Shown: piece after piece, positions 41,876-51,496 of the stretch
Layout of the letters: every line of letters begins with the position of its first letter
Numbering within the stretch: position 1 is the stretch's first letter
Assembly (NCBI RefSeq): GCF_001543895.1
Contig: NZ_JYIJ01000013.1
Coordinates: forward strand, 124,001 to 188,000
Source of the DNA: Carbonactinospora thermoautotrophica
GTDB lineage: Bacteria; Actinomycetota; Actinomycetes; Streptomycetales; Carbonactinosporaceae
Reading direction: 5' to 3'
Length of the DNA: 64,000 bases
Program-made: the position numbers and the translations under genes
Notes under the pieces: model-generated
Database searches by the model: none
What the model saw: the letters and a program-made list of their open reading frames with translations, nothing else
Told to the model about the DNA's origin: nothing

Positions 41876-42991
41876 ATGACGGTGCTGGCCGAGACCTCGC
41901 ACCCCCTGTCGCTCGAGCCGGTTCAACTGCTCGACGAGCACGGCGACCCGGCCGACGGCCAGGTGCTGCCGCCGGCCGCGCAGCGCCTGCAGATGTACCG
42001 GCGGCTGGTGGTCGGCCGGCGGTTCGACCGGCAGGCGGCCGCGCTCACCCGGCAGGGCCGGCTGGCGGTGTACCCGTCGTCGAACGGCCAGGAGGCGTGC
42101 CAGGTCGGCGCGGTGCTGGCGGTCCGGGACACCGACTGGCTGTTCCCCACCTACCGGGAGAGCGTCGCGCTGGTCACCCGGGGCATCGACCCGGTGGAGG
42201 TGCTGACGCTGCTGCGCGGCGACTGGCACTGCGGGTACGACCCGTACCACCATCGCACCGCGCCCCAGTGCACCCCGCTGGCGACGCAGGCTTTGCACGC
42301 GGTCGGGCTGGCGCACGCGGCCCGGCTGGCCGGCGACGACGTGGTCGCGCTCGCGTTCGTCGGGGACGGGGCGACCAGCGAGGGCGACTGCCACGAGGCG
42401 CTGAACTTCGCCGCCGTGTACCGGGCCCCGGTGGTGTTCTTCGTGCAGAACAACCAGTACGCGATCAGCGTGCCGCTGGCGAAGCAGACCGCGGCGTCGA
42501 GCCTGGCGCACAAGGCGATCGGGTACGGCATGCCCGGCCGGCGGGTGGACGGCAACGACGTGCTGGCCGTGTACCGCGTGGTGCGCGACGCGGTCGAGCA
42601 CGCCCGCGCCGGGCAGGGGCCGACCCTGGTGGAGGCGGTCACGTACCGGATGGACGCCCACACCAACGCCGACGACGCGTCCCGGTACCGCACCTCGGCC
42701 GAGGTGGACGCCTGGCGGAAGCGCGACCCGATCACCCGGCTGGAGCGGCACCTGCGCGCGGTCGGCGTGCTCGACGACGCGGGCGTGGCCGAGATCGCCG
42801 CGGAGGCCGAGGACTTCGCCGCGCGGCTGCGCGAGCGGATGAACACCGACCCCGTGCTCGACCCGATGGAGATGTTCCGGCACGTGTACGCCGAGCCGAC
42901 CCCACAGTTGCGGGAGCAGGCGGCACTGTTGGCGGCGGAGCTGGCGGCGGAAGCGGAGGCACCCGTCGGGGGAGTCGAGGCAAGAGCTTGA
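41876..42991 (+). CDS. bkdA: 2-oxoacid dehydrogenase E1 component, alpha subunit
   Basis: Thiamine-diphosphate subunit that decarboxylates branched-chain or aryl 2-oxoacids. The 371-residue protein has the ThDP motif VGDGATSEGDCHEALNFA ending in NN (about residues 160-195), and the phosphorylation-loop region YRMDAHTNADDASRYR. GAGGAGG precedes ATG 41876. Distinguishing BCKDH from PDH by sequence alone is uncertain, but the Lrp partner and the split alpha/beta layout favour BCKDH. Confidence 0.9.
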   Translation: MTVLAETSHPLSLEPVQLLDEHGDPADGQVLPPAAQRLQMYRRLVVGRRFDRQAAALTRQGRLAVYPSSNGQEACQVGAVLAVRDTDWLFPTYRESVALVTRGIDPVEVLTLLRGDWHCGYDPYHHRTAPQCTPLATQALHAVGLAHAARLAGDDVVALAFVGDGATSEGDCHEALNFAAVYRAPVVFFVQNNQYAISVPLAKQTAASSLAHKAIGYGMPGRRVDGNDVLAVYRVVRDAVEHARAGQGPTLVEAVTYRMDAHTNADDASRYRTSAEVDAWRKRDPITRLERHLRAVGVLDDAGVAEIAAEAEDFAARLRERMNTDPVLDPMEMFRHVYAEPTPQLREQAALLAAELAAEAEAPVGGVEARA

Positions 42992-43965
42992 TGATCACCA
43001 TGGCGCAGGCGCTGAACACGGCGCTGCGGGACGCGCTGCGCGCGGACGAGCGGGTGCTGGTCTTCGGCGAGGACGTCGGAACGCTGGGCGGGGTGTTCCG
43101 GATCACCGACGGGCTGACCCGGGAGTTCGGCGAGCAGCGCTGCTTCGACACCCCGCTGGCCGAGTCCGGCATCCTCGGCACCGCGATCGGGATGGCCATG
43201 TACGGCTACCGGCCGGTTGTGGAGATGCAGTTCGACGCGTTCGCCTACCCGGCGTTCGAGCAGTTGGCCAGCCACGTGGCCAAGCTGCGCAACCGCACGC
43301 GCGGCCGGGTCGCCCTGCCGATCACGATCCGGATCCCGTACGCGGGCGGCATCGGCGGCGTGGAGCACCACAGCGACTCCTCCGAGGCGTACTACGTGGC
43401 CACGCCCGGCCTGCACGTGGTCACCCCGGCCACGGTGGCCGACGCGTACTCGCTGCTGCGCCGGGCGATCGCCTCGCCCGACCCGGTGGTGTTCCTGGAG
43501 CCCAAGCGGCTGTACTGGTCGAAGGCGGAGGTGGCGCTGCCGGTCCAGACCGAGCCGTTCGGCCGGGCCGTGGTGCGCCGGCCGGGCACGGACGCCACCC
43601 TCATCGCGTACGGCCCGACCGTGCCGACCGCGCTGGAGGCGGCCGAGGCCGCTGGCGAGGAGGGCTGGGACCTGGAGGTCGTGGACCTGCGCACCCTGGT
43701 CCCGTTCGACGAGGAGACCGTGTGCGCGAGCGTGCGGCGCACCGGCCGGGCCGTGGTCGTGCACGAGGCGCACGGGTTCGCCGGGCCGGGCGCGGAGATC
43801 GCGGCGCGGGTGACCGAGCGGTGCTTCCACCACCTGGAGGCCCCGGTGCTGCGGGTGACCGGGTTCGACGTGCCGTACCCGCCGCCGATGCTGGAGAAGC
43901 ACTACCTGCCGGGCGTGGACCGCGTCCTGGACGCGGTCGCGCGGCTGCAGTGGGAGACCGCATGA
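42991..43965 (+). CDS. bkdB: 2-oxoacid dehydrogenase E1 component, beta subunit
   Basis: A 324-residue transketolase-fold partner of E1 alpha (FGEDVGTLGGVFRIT; MQFDAFAYPAFEQLASHVAK; GGIGGVEHHSDSSEAYY). The ATG shares one base with the alpha stop (TGATG); ATG 43000 is a possible alternative. It overlaps E2 by 4 bp. Confidence 0.92.
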   Translation: MITMAQALNTALRDALRADERVLVFGEDVGTLGGVFRITDGLTREFGEQRCFDTPLAESGILGTAIGMAMYGYRPVVEMQFDAFAYPAFEQLASHVAKLRNRTRGRVALPITIRIPYAGGIGGVEHHSDSSEAYYVATPGLHVVTPATVADAYSLLRRAIASPDPVVFLEPKRLYWSKAEVALPVQTEPFGRAVVRRPGTDATLIAYGPTVPTALEAAEAAGEEGWDLEVVDLRTLVPFDEETVCASVRRTGRAVVVHEAHGFAGPGAEIAARVTERCFHHLEAPVLRVTGFDVPYPPPMLEKHYLPGVDRVLDAVARLQWETA

Positions 43966-45326
43966 CCACGACGCCACGCCGCGCGGGCGAGCCGGTGAAA
44001 CACTTCCGGCTGCCCGACCTCGGCGAGGGGCTTACCGAGGCGGAGATCATCCGCTGGCTGGTCGACGTGGGCGACACCGTGACCACCGACCAGCCGGTCG
44101 TCGAGGTGGAGACCGCCAAGGCGGCGGTCGAGGTGCCCTGCCCGTACCAGGGCGTGGTGGCGAAGCTGCACGGCGAACCCGGCGACGTGCTCGACGTGGG
44201 CGCGCCGCTGATCAGCATCGCCGAGCCAGGGGACGGCCCGCGACCCGCGCCCGACACCGCTGTCCCCACTGCCCTGGCGGACTCCGCCGGCGACGGCGTC
44301 GCAGCCGCGGACTCCGGGAACGTGCTCGTCGGGTACGGGACCCGGCCGGCGAACCGGCGACGGCGCCGCGTCCTGGGCAGCCCCGGCGCGGACGGGCGCC
44401 ACGCGGCGGCCGCGGAGCCTGTCCCCCGCTCCGCGGCCCGCGGGGCGCCCGGGTCGAAGCCGGCCGTCATCTCCCCGGTGGTGCGCCGGCTGGCCCGCGA
44501 GCACGGGCTGGACCTCACCCGGGTGGCCGGGACCGGTCCGGACGGGCTGATCCTGCGCCGGGACGTCGAGCAGGCCGTCGCGGCTGCCCGGCGGGCCGCC
44601 GGGTCGGTATCCCCCGCGCACCCGGCCGGGCCTGCCGGCGAGCGGATCCCGCTGCGCGGCCTGCGCCGGGCCATCGCGGACAAGCTCACCCGCAGCCGCC
44701 GGGAGATCCCGGACGCCACCACCTGGGTGGACGTGGACGCGACCGAGCTGCTGGCCGCGCGCTCCGCCCTGAACGCCTCCGGCGACTCCCCGCCGATCGG
44801 CCTGCTGGCGCTGCTCGCCCGGTTCTGCGTGGCGGGGCTGAAGCGGTACCCGGAGCTGAACTCCTACGTCGACGTCGAGCGCGCGGAGATCGTCCGGCTG
44901 CCGTACGTGCACCTGGGCTTCGCCGCGCAGACCGAGCGCGGCCTGGTGGTGCCGGTGGTGCGGAACGCCCACCAGCTGTCCACCGCGAAACTGGCCGCCG
45001 AGATCGCCCGGCTCACCGAGGCGGCGCGGGCGGGCGCGCTCGAGCCGGCGGACCTGACCGGCGGCACGTTCACGCTGAACAACTACGGCGTGTTCGGCGT
45101 GGACGGCTCGAGCGCGATCATCAACCACCCGGAGGCGGCGATCCTGGGCGTGGGCCGGATCATCGACCGGCCCTGGGTGGTGGACGGCCAGCTCACGGTA
45201 CGCAAGGTGACCCAGTTGTCCCTGTCGTTCGACCACCGGGTGTGCGACGGCGGCGCGGCCGGTGGGTTCCTCCGCTACGTCGCCGACCTGGTGGAACGCC
45301 CCTACACGCTGCTTCGCCAGGTCTGA
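43962..45326 (+). CDS. bkdC: 2-oxoacid dehydrogenase E2 component (dihydrolipoyl acyltransferase)
   Basis: A 454-residue core enzyme with one N-terminal lipoyl domain (lipoyl Lys in VEVETAKAAVEV, about residue 51), an Ala/Pro/Arg-rich linker, an E1/E3-binding domain (SPVVRRLAREHGLDLTRVAG, about 170-190) and a catalytic domain ending in the active-site motif SFDHRVCDGG. No E3 gene follows; a strong hairpin terminator does. Confidence 0.93.
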   Translation: MTTTPRRAGEPVKHFRLPDLGEGLTEAEIIRWLVDVGDTVTTDQPVVEVETAKAAVEVPCPYQGVVAKLHGEPGDVLDVGAPLISIAEPGDGPRPAPDTAVPTALADSAGDGVAAADSGNVLVGYGTRPANRRRRRVLGSPGADGRHAAAAEPVPRSAARGAPGSKPAVISPVVRRLAREHGLDLTRVAGTGPDGLILRRDVEQAVAAARRAAGSVSPAHPAGPAGERIPLRGLRRAIADKLTRSRREIPDATTWVDVDATELLAARSALNASGDSPPIGLLALLARFCVAGLKRYPELNSYVDVERAEIVRLPYVHLGFAAQTERGLVVPVVRNAHQLSTAKLAAEIARLTEAARAGALEPADLTGGTFTLNNYGVFGVDGSSAIINHPEAAILGVGRIIDRPWVVDGQLTVRKVTQLSLSFDHRVCDGGAAGGFLRYVADLVERPYTLLRQV

Positions 45327-45337
45327 GCCTTCCATCT

Positions 45338-45380
45338 CGCGCGCCCGCGATGAGCCCCCGGTCGCGGGCGCGCGCTCTTT
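45338..45380 (+). terminator. Terminator after the 2-oxoacid dehydrogenase operon
   Basis: A perfect 13-bp stem (CGCGCGCCCGCGA, complement at 45362-45374) with an 11-nt loop, then CTCTTT. The T-run is short, as is common in actinobacteria. Confidence 0.75.
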
Positions 45381-45403
45381 CCCGCACCGAACAGCGCGCT
45401 CCG

Positions 45404-45426
45404 CGTGACGACACGCACACTCGACG
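45404..45426. repeat. Long palindromic repeat, copy C (half)
   Basis: Only the right arm is present: CGTGACGACACGCACACTCG then ACG. It lies 26 bp upstream of the DauR-like start, so it could also affect that promoter. The palindrome TGGATATCCA (45440-45449) lies between and may be the regulator's own operator. Confidence 0.7.
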
Positions 45427-45451
45427 CGATGATCTGGACTGGATATCCAAT

Positions 45452-46087
45452 ATGGACGTAGCATCCAGACCCGTGGACGATCCGCGGGTGCGCCTTCTCG
45501 GCCCGGTGTGCGAGGCCGTCGCCCGGCTGCTCGGGCCGCACGCCGAGGTCGTGCTGCACGACCCGCAGCGCGACGCGATCCTGGCGCTGTGGAACCCGAT
45601 CTCGCGGCGCCGGCCCGGCGACCCGTCCCTGCTCGGCGAGCTGGACCGGGTGGAGGAGGTCGCGCCCGGCGTGTACGGCCCGTACGAGAAGCTGCTCCCC
45701 GACGGGCGGCGGCTGGCTTGCGTCAGCGCGGTGGTCCGGGACGAGGACGGCAAGCCCAGCGCCGTGCTGTGCGTGAACCTCGACCGGACGCCGCTGGACC
45801 AGGCGGCCCAGGTGCTGGCCGCGTTCGCCGCGCCGGTCACCCCGCAGCCGCAAGTCCTGTTCGAGCGCGACTGGACCGAGCGGGTCAACCAGGTGATCGG
45901 CGCCTTCGTCCGCGAGCGGCAACGCCCGGTCGAGCAGCTCACCCGGGCCGACCGGCTGACCCTGCTCGCCGAGCTGGACCGGCTCGGCGTGTTCAGCCAG
46001 CGGCGCGCCGTCCCGCTGGTGGCCCGTGCGCTGCGCGTCTCCCGCTCCACCGTGTACGCCCTACTCGCCGAGGTTCGCAGACGATGA
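45452..46087 (+). CDS. PAS/helix-turn-helix regulator (YheO/DauR-like)
   Basis: A 211-residue regulator with an N-terminal YheO-type PAS domain (LGPHAEVVLHDPQRDAILAL ... SAVLCVNLDRTPLDQA) and a C-terminal helix-turn-helix (SQRRAVPLVARALRVSRSTV YALLAEV). DauR proteins control D-amino acid or related catabolism. It overlaps the aminotransferase gene by 4 bp, so it probably governs that enzyme. GTG 45473 is an alternative start. Confidence 0.82.
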   Translation: MDVASRPVDDPRVRLLGPVCEAVARLLGPHAEVVLHDPQRDAILALWNPISRRRPGDPSLLGELDRVEEVAPGVYGPYEKLLPDGRRLACVSAVVRDEDGKPSAVLCVNLDRTPLDQAAQVLAAFAAPVTPQPQVLFERDWTERVNQVIGAFVRERQRPVEQLTRADRLTLLAELDRLGVFSQRRAVPLVARALRVSRSTVYALLAEVRRR

Positions 46088-47217
46088 CCCCGTTGCCCGA
46101 TTTCCGGCTGGAGGCCTACTTCTCCCGCTGGGAGTTCACCGCCGAGTACAACCTCGCCGCCTCGGACGCGGAGACCGTGCCCATGCGCGAGCTGCTCGCG
46201 CTCGCCGACGAGGAGGACCGGCGCGCCTGGGAGGAGCTGCGCCTGGGGTACACCCAGACGTACGGCGACCCCGCGCTGCGGGCGGCGATCGCCGGCACGT
46301 ACGAGCGGCTGGACGCCGCCGACGTGCTCTGCTTCGCCGGCGCGGAGGAGGCGATCCTCCTGGTGATGCAGGTCCTGCTCTCCGCGGGCGACCACGCGGT
46401 GGTGATCACCCCGAACTACCAGTCGGCCGAGACCGTGCCGCTGTCGATCTGCGAGGTCACCGGGGTGGCGCTGGAGGCTGACGCCGACTGGGCGCTGGAC
46501 CTGGGCGCGTTCGAGAAGGCGCTGCGGCCGAACACCCGCCTCGCGTACGTGAACTTCCCGCACAACCCGACCGGCAAGGTGGTCGACGCGGGCACCTTCC
46601 GCCGGCTGGTGGAGCTGTGCGAGGAGCGCGGCGTGTACCTGGTCAGCGACGAGGTGTACCGGGGGCTGGAACTCGACCCGGCGCGCACCCTGCCGCAGGC
46701 GGCCGACCTGTCGGAGCGGGCGCTCTCGATCAACGTGCTGTCCAAGGCCTACGGCCTGCCCGGCCTGCGGATCGGCTGGATCGCCTGCCGGGACCGGGCG
46801 CTGCTGTCCCGGCTGGAGCGGGCCAAGCACTACACCACGATCTGCAACTCCGCCCCCGGCGAGGTGCTGGCCCGGATCGCGGTCAAGAACCGCGACCGGC
46901 TGGTCGGCCGCAACCGGGAGCTGATCGCGGCCAACCTGCCGCTGTTCGAGGCGTTCTTCGCCGAGTTCGCCGATCTCTTCGCGTGGTCGCCGCCGGACGG
47001 GGGCTGCGTGTGCTTCCCGCGCTACCTGGGTGCGGACGGGGTGGAGGAGTTCTGCCGCGCCCTGGTCGAGGAGGCCGGGGTGCTGCTGCTGCCGGCCAGC
47101 GTGTACCGCTCGGAGCTCACCCCCACCCCGACCGACCGGTTCCGCCTCGGCATCGGCCGGGCCGACGCCGCGGAAGCGCTGGAGGCGTTCGCCACCTGGC
47201 TGCGCAAGCGCCGCTGA
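46084..47217 (+). CDS. Class I/II PLP-dependent aminotransferase
   Basis: A 377-residue aminotransferase with the PLP-Lys motif INVLSKAYGLPGLRIGW (Lys about residue 222), the phosphate-binding Asn in NFPHNPTGKV and Asp/Tyr in LVSDEVYRG. It resembles arginine- or capreomycidine synthase-like enzymes as much as common aspartate types, so substrate is open. Coupled to the DauR-like regulator; ends at palindrome D. Confidence 0.85.
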   Translation: MTPLPDFRLEAYFSRWEFTAEYNLAASDAETVPMRELLALADEEDRRAWEELRLGYTQTYGDPALRAAIAGTYERLDAADVLCFAGAEEAILLVMQVLLSAGDHAVVITPNYQSAETVPLSICEVTGVALEADADWALDLGAFEKALRPNTRLAYVNFPHNPTGKVVDAGTFRRLVELCEERGVYLVSDEVYRGLELDPARTLPQAADLSERALSINVLSKAYGLPGLRIGWIACRDRALLSRLERAKHYTTICNSAPGEVLARIAVKNRDRLVGRNRELIAANLPLFEAFFAEFADLFAWSPPDGGCVCFPRYLGADGVEEFCRALVEEAGVLLLPASVYRSELTPTPTDRFRLGIGRADAAEALEAFATWLRKRR

Positions 47218-47273
47218 GCGTCGAGTGTGCGTGTCGTCACACGAGCTCGTGTGACGACACGCACACTCGACGC
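47218..47273. repeat. Long palindromic repeat, copy D (perfect 56 bp)
   Basis: A perfect palindrome with no spacer: each arm is 28 bp, beginning GCGTCGAGTGTGCGTGTCGT and ending in the centre CACGAG/CTCGTG. It fills the gap between the convergent aminotransferase and metB genes, overlapping neither stop, so a role as two-way terminator is possible, though there is no T-run. Confidence 0.92.
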
Positions 47274-47281
47274 GGGGGACG

Positions 47282-48433
47282 CTAGCCGAGCGCCTGCGCC
47301 AGGTCGGCCAGCAGGTCCTCCACCGTCTCGATGCCGACCGACAGCCGCACCAGGTCGCTTGGGACCTCCAGCGGGGAGCCGGCTGCCGAGGCGTGCGTCA
47401 TCCGGCCCGGGTGTTCGATCAGCGACTCCACCCCGCCCAGGGACTCCGCGAGTGTGAACAGCCGGGCCCGGTTGCAGATCTCGACCGCGGCCTCCTCCCC
47501 GCCGTGCACGCGGAACGACACCATCCCGCCGAACGCGCGCATCTGCTTGGCCGCGACCTCGTGGCCGGGGTGGTCGGGCAGCCCCGGGTACAGCACCTGG
47601 GCCACCTTGGGGTGGCCGAGCAGCATCTCGACGACGCGCTCGGCGTTGCGGCAGTGCCGGTCCATGCGGACGGCGAGCGTTTTGAGGCCGCGCAGCACCA
47701 GCCAGGCGTCGAAGGGGCCGGCCACCGCGCCCATCGCGTTCTGGTGGAAGCCGAGCCGGTCGCCCAGCTCGGGGTCGCTCACCACCAGCGCGCCGCCGAC
47801 CACGTCGGAGTGGCCGCCCAGGTACTTGGTGGTCGAGTGCACGACCACGTCCGCGCCGAGCGTGAGCGGCTGCTGCAGGTACGGGGAGGCGAAGGTGTTG
47901 TCGACCGCGAGCAGCGCGCCGTGCTCGTGGGCGAGCTGGGCCAGCGCCGCGATGTCGGCGATGCCGAGCAGCGGGTTGGTCGGGGTCTCGCACCAGATCA
48001 CCCGCGTGCTGCCCGGCCGGATCGCCGCCCGGACCGCGTCCAGGTCACCCAGCGGCGCCGCGGTCCACGCCAGGCCCCAGCGCTCCAGAACCTTCGCGAA
48101 CAGCCGGAACGTGCCTCCGTACGCGTCGTTCGGGATCACCACGTGGTCGCCCGGCCGGCAGACCGTGCGCAGCAGGCAGTCCTCGGCGGCGAGCCCGGAG
48201 GCGAACGCCAGGCCCCGGCGGCCGGATTCCAGGGCGGCCAGGCACTCCTCCAGCGCGGTGCGGGTCGGGTTGGCCGAGCGGCTGTACTCGTAGCCGCCGC
48301 GCAGCCCGCCGACCCCGTCCTGCTTGAAGGTCGACACCTGGTAGATCGGGGTGACGACCGCGCCGGTGCTGGGGTCGGGGTCCTGGCCGGCGTGGATCGC
48401 CAGGGTCTCGAAGCCGTGGTGCTGCTCGCTCAT
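47282..48433 (-). CDS. metB: Cystathionine gamma-synthase
   Basis: PLP enzyme condensing O-acylhomoserine and cysteine to cystathionine. The 383-residue protein has YSRSANPTRTALEECLAALE near the start, the PLP-Lys in VVHSTTKYLGGHSDVVGGAL (Lys about residue 205) and the C-terminal SLGGVESLIEHPGRMTHA. Gamma-lyase activity is also possible within this family. Confidence 0.92.
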   Translation of the reverse strand: MSEQHHGFETLAIHAGQDPDPSTGAVVTPIYQVSTFKQDGVGGLRGGYEYSRSANPTRTALEECLAALESGRRGLAFASGLAAEDCLLRTVCRPGDHVVIPNDAYGGTFRLFAKVLERWGLAWTAAPLGDLDAVRAAIRPGSTRVIWCETPTNPLLGIADIAALAQLAHEHGALLAVDNTFASPYLQQPLTLGADVVVHSTTKYLGGHSDVVGGALVVSDPELGDRLGFHQNAMGAVAGPFDAWLVLRGLKTLAVRMDRHCRNAERVVEMLLGHPKVAQVLYPGLPDHPGHEVAAKQMRAFGGMVSFRVHGGEEAAVEICNRARLFTLAESLGGVESLIEHPGRMTHASAAGSPLEVPSDLVRLSVGIETVEDLLADLAQALG

Positions 48434-48443
48434 GCCAGCGAGC

Positions 48444-49076
48444 CTAACCCCGTTCGAGGACCTGCTCGCCCGCCCCGGGCGCGCGCTCCCGCACGGTGAA
48501 CAGGGGCAGGAACACGTGGACCAGGGGGCCGATCGCGATCGCGTACAGCACAGTGCCGAGCCCGACCTGGCCGCCGAGCAGCCAGCCGGTCGCCAGCACG
48601 GTCAGCTCGATGCCGGTGCGGACCACCCGCACGGAGCCGCCCGTTCGGCGGACCAGGCCGGTCATCAGCCCGTCGCGGGGGCCCGGGCCGAAGTTCGCCC
48701 CGATGTAGCAGCCGGTGGCGACGCCGTTGAGCACGATGCCGAGCGACAGCGTGAGCAGCCGCGCCCAGAAGTCCCGCGGCGTGGGCAGCACCGCCAGCGA
48801 CGCGTCCACGGCCAGGCCGATGACGACGACGTTGCTCACCGTGCCCAGCCCGGGGCGTTGCCGCAGCGGGATCCACAGCAGCAGGACCACGGCCCCGACG
48901 ACGATCACGACGGTGCCGAACGACCAGCCCAGGCGCCTGGCCAGGCCCTGGTGGAAGACGTCCCACGGGTCGAGGCCCAGGGCCGCCTCGATCTGCAGGG
49001 CCATGCTGAACCCGCACAGCACGAGCCCGAAGTACAGCTGCGCCAGCCGCCGCCAGATCACCCCTCTTCCTTCCAC
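48444..49076 (-). CDS. yczE: YczE-like membrane protein
   Basis: A 210-residue membrane protein with about five helices, starting AQLYFGLVLCGFSMALQIEA and containing LGLDPWDVFHQGLARRLGWS. These match YczE, whose gene commonly lies divergent to a MocR regulator, as here. Transport substrate unknown. Confidence 0.85.
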   Translation of the reverse strand: MEGRGVIWRRLAQLYFGLVLCGFSMALQIEAALGLDPWDVFHQGLARRLGWSFGTVVIVVGAVVLLLWIPLRQRPGLGTVSNVVVIGLAVDASLAVLPTPRDFWARLLTLSLGIVLNGVATGCYIGANFGPGPRDGLMTGLVRRTGGSVRVVRTGIELTVLATGWLLGGQVGLGTVLYAIAIGPLVHVFLPLFTVRERAPGAGEQVLERG

Positions 49077-49086
49077 ACCTGGACTG

Positions 49087-49133
49087 ACTGGCTAGATCGT
49101 GTCGCGCGTTTGGTCTGGTCTTCCATAGCCAGT
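49087..49133. promoter_or_regulatory. MocR operator candidate between yczE and mocR
   Basis: ACTGGCTA (49087-49094) and its exact complement TAGCCAGT (49126-49133) are separated by 31 bp. The direct repeat CTGGACTGAC / TGGTCTGGTC overlaps them. Widely spaced half-sites of this kind are usual for MocR dimers. Confidence 0.6.
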
Positions 49134-49150
49134 TATGCGATTCTGGCGTC

Positions 49151-50575
49151 ATGGCTGATCGCGTGATCAGCGGCCGGCACCTCGCCCGGCTGCTCGGTTC
49201 CTGGCGTACCGGCGCGCCCGCGTACATCGCGCTCGCCGACGCCATCCGCCTGCTCGTCCTGGACGGGCGGCTCCCGCTGCGCACCCGCCTGCCCGGCGAA
49301 CGCGAACTGGCCGAGGCGCTCGACCTGAGCCGGACCACGGTCACCGCCGCGTACGCGCGGCTGCGGGACGAGGGGTACGTGCGCAGCCGCCGCGCCTCCG
49401 GCAGCTGGACCAGCCTGCCCGCCGGCGCCGCCCCGCCCGCCACCGTGCCGCTCACCCCGGGCGGCGACGTCCTCGACCTGGCCGCCGCCGCGCCGCTCGC
49501 CCCGCTGGGCGGCTTCGGGGCCGCCGTCACCGCCGCCGTCGCCGAGCTGCCCCGCTACCAGTGCCACCACGGGCACGAGCTGCTCGGGTTGCCGCCGCTA
49601 CGCGAAGCCCTCGCCGCCCGGTACACCGCCCGCGGCCTGCCCACCGAACCCGACCAGATCATGGTCACCAACGGGGGCATGAGCGCGCTCGCCCTGCTGT
49701 TCCGGCTGCTCCTCGGCCCCGGGGACCGCGTCCTGGTCGAGCACCCCACCTACGCCAACGCCCTCGTCGCCATCACCCGGGCCAGCGGCCGGCCGGTGCC
49801 CGTCGGCCTCACCGAGGACGGCTGGGACCTGGACATGTTCGAGGCCACGCTGCGCCAGGCCGCCCCCCGGCTGGCGTACCTCATCGCGGACTTCCAGAAC
49901 CCGACCGGCCACCTGATGCCGGAGGCGACCCGGGCCGCGGTCGCCGAGCTGGCCGCCCGCACCCGCACCCCCCTGGTCGTCGACGAGACCCTGGCCGAAC
50001 TGCTGCTGGACCCCGGGCCGATGCCGCCGCCGGTGGCCGCGTACCACCCGTCCGTCATCACGATCGGCTCGGCCTCCAAGTCGTACTGGGGTGGCCTGCG
50101 GCTCGGCTGGATCCGCGCGCCGCGCGACCTGATCGACCGGCTGGCCGGGGTGCGCCCGTCGCTCGACCTCGGCAGCCCGATCCTGGAACAGCTCATCTGC
50201 ACGGAGCTGACCCGGCACGGCGACGCCGCGCTGCGGGACCGCCGCGCCCAGCTCGCGGCCCAGCGGGACACGCTCGTCGCGGCGGTGCGCGACCTGCTCC
50301 CCGAGTGGCGGTTCACCGTGCCGCGCGGGGGCCTGAGCCTGTGGATCGACCTCGGCGCGCCGGTGAGCACGGCGCTGGCGGTCGCCGCCGAGCGGTACGG
50401 GCTGCGGCTGGCCGCCGGGCCGCTGTTCGGCATGGACGGGGCTTTCGCCCGGTACCTGCGCCTGCCGTACACGCTGCCGGAGGAAACCCTGGCCGAGGCC
50501 ACCGAACGGTTGGCCACCGCGTACCGCTCCGTGGCCGCCTGCCACGTCCCCTCCGCGCCGGTCGCGCTGGCCTAG
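49151..50575 (+). CDS. MocR/PdxR-family regulator (GntR helix-turn-helix fused to aminotransferase domain)
   Basis: A 474-residue protein: GntR winged helix ([20 protein letters not shown], about residues 47-66) joined to a fold-I aminotransferase domain (PLP-Lys in [24 protein letters not shown]). Such proteins sense PLP or an amino-aldehyde. It is divergent from yczE, the standard YczR pairing, and probably represses or activates that gene. Confidence 0.9.
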   Translation: MADRVISGRHLARLLGSWRTGAPAYIALADAIRLLVLDGRLPLRTRLPGERELAEALDLSRTTVTAAYARLRDEGYVRSRRASGSWTSLPAGAAPPATVPLTPGGDVLDLAAAAPLAPLGGFGAAVTAAVAELPRYQCHHGHELLGLPPLREALAARYTARGLPTEPDQIMVTNGGMSALALLFRLLLGPGDRVLVEHPTYANALVAITRASGRPVPVGLTEDGWDLDMFEATLRQAAPRLAYLIADFQNPTGHLMPEATRAAVAELAARTRTPLVVDETLAELLLDPGPMPPPVAAYHPSVITIGSASKSYWGGLRLGWIRAPRDLIDRLAGVRPSLDLGSPILEQLICTELTRHGDAALRDRRAQLAAQRDTLVAAVRDLLPEWRFTVPRGGLSLWIDLGAPVSTALAVAAERYGLRLAAGPLFGMDGAFARYLRLPYTLPEETLAEATERLATAYRSVAACHVPSAPVALA

Positions 50576-50628
50576 CCCGGGGAACACCCGCGCGGGTACG
50601 CGGGGTTGTCCAGTCAGGAGGTGCCGCC

Positions 50629-51291
50629 ATGCTGTTCGGACGGTTCAAGACCCGGATGCCCGCTCCGGAGGAGGCGCTGCCCGGCCGCCCCGAGCGCCCG
50701 TACCACGTCCCCGACCGGCACGCCGTGCTGGGCAACCCGCTGGAGGGCCCCTACCCCGAGGGCCTGGAGGTCGCCGTGTTCGGCCTCGGCTGCTTCTGGG
50801 GCGCCGAACGCCGCTTCTGGCAGGTGCCCGGCGTGTGGACGACCGCCGCCGGGTACGCCGGCGGCTACACGCCCAACCCCACGTACGAGGAAGTCTGCAC
50901 CGGCCTGACCGGCCACGCCGAGGTGGTGCAGGTCGTCTTCGACCCGGCCCGGGTCTCCTACCGCGACCTGCTCCGGGTCTTCTGGGAGTCCCACGACCCC
51001 ACCCAGGGGTACCGGCAGGGCAACGACGTCGGCACCCAGTACCGCTCGGCCATCTACTACACCTCCGACGCCCAGCGCGCCGCGGCCGAGCAGTCCCGCG
51101 CCGCCTACCAGCGGGTCCTGCGCGACCACGGGTACGACGAGATCACCACCGAGATCGCCCCCGCCGGCCCGGTCTACCTGGCCGAGGACTACCACCAGCA
51201 GTACCTGCACAAGGTCCCCGACGGCTACTGCGGGCTGAGCGGGACGGGGGTGAGCTGCCCGGTGGGGGTGGCGAAGGCTGACGACGCCTGA
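50629..51291 (+). CDS. msrA: Peptide-methionine (S)-S-oxide reductase
   Basis: Repairs oxidised methionine. The 220-residue protein has the active-site motif [14 protein letters not shown] (Cys about residue 54), [21 protein letters not shown] split by its loop, and a C-terminal resolving Cys in [20 protein letters not shown] precedes ATG 50629. Its last 60 bp and 20 bp of downstream sequence are repeated at 56066-56146. Confidence 0.95.
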   Translation: MLFGRFKTRMPAPEEALPGRPERPYHVPDRHAVLGNPLEGPYPEGLEVAVFGLGCFWGAERRFWQVPGVWTTAAGYAGGYTPNPTYEEVCTGLTGHAEVVQVVFDPARVSYRDLLRVFWESHDPTQGYRQGNDVGTQYRSAIYYTSDAQRAAAEQSRAAYQRVLRDHGYDEITTEIAPAGPVYLAEDYHQQYLHKVPDGYCGLSGTGVSCPVGVAKADDA

Positions 51292-51496
51292 TCCCCGGAC
51301 GGGCTGCGGCGACGAGCCAGACAAGGCGTGAGCTACGCCGATCACAGCACCCACGGGCTGGCGCGTTGGACTGGGAAAGTGCGGTCTGACTTGTGGAAAC
51401 GACGGTAGGCGGCCGTGCCTGGGCGCTGGCTACAGCCGTCTACCGCTCGTCGTCAGTGTTTTCGCAGGACAGTCACGGGAGACATGTCCCGCTCGA

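Noticed and set aside
47218-47273. Classical intrinsic terminator between convergent genes
   Set aside because: The palindrome is perfect but lacks a T-run on either side, and the same arms occur elsewhere away from gene ends.
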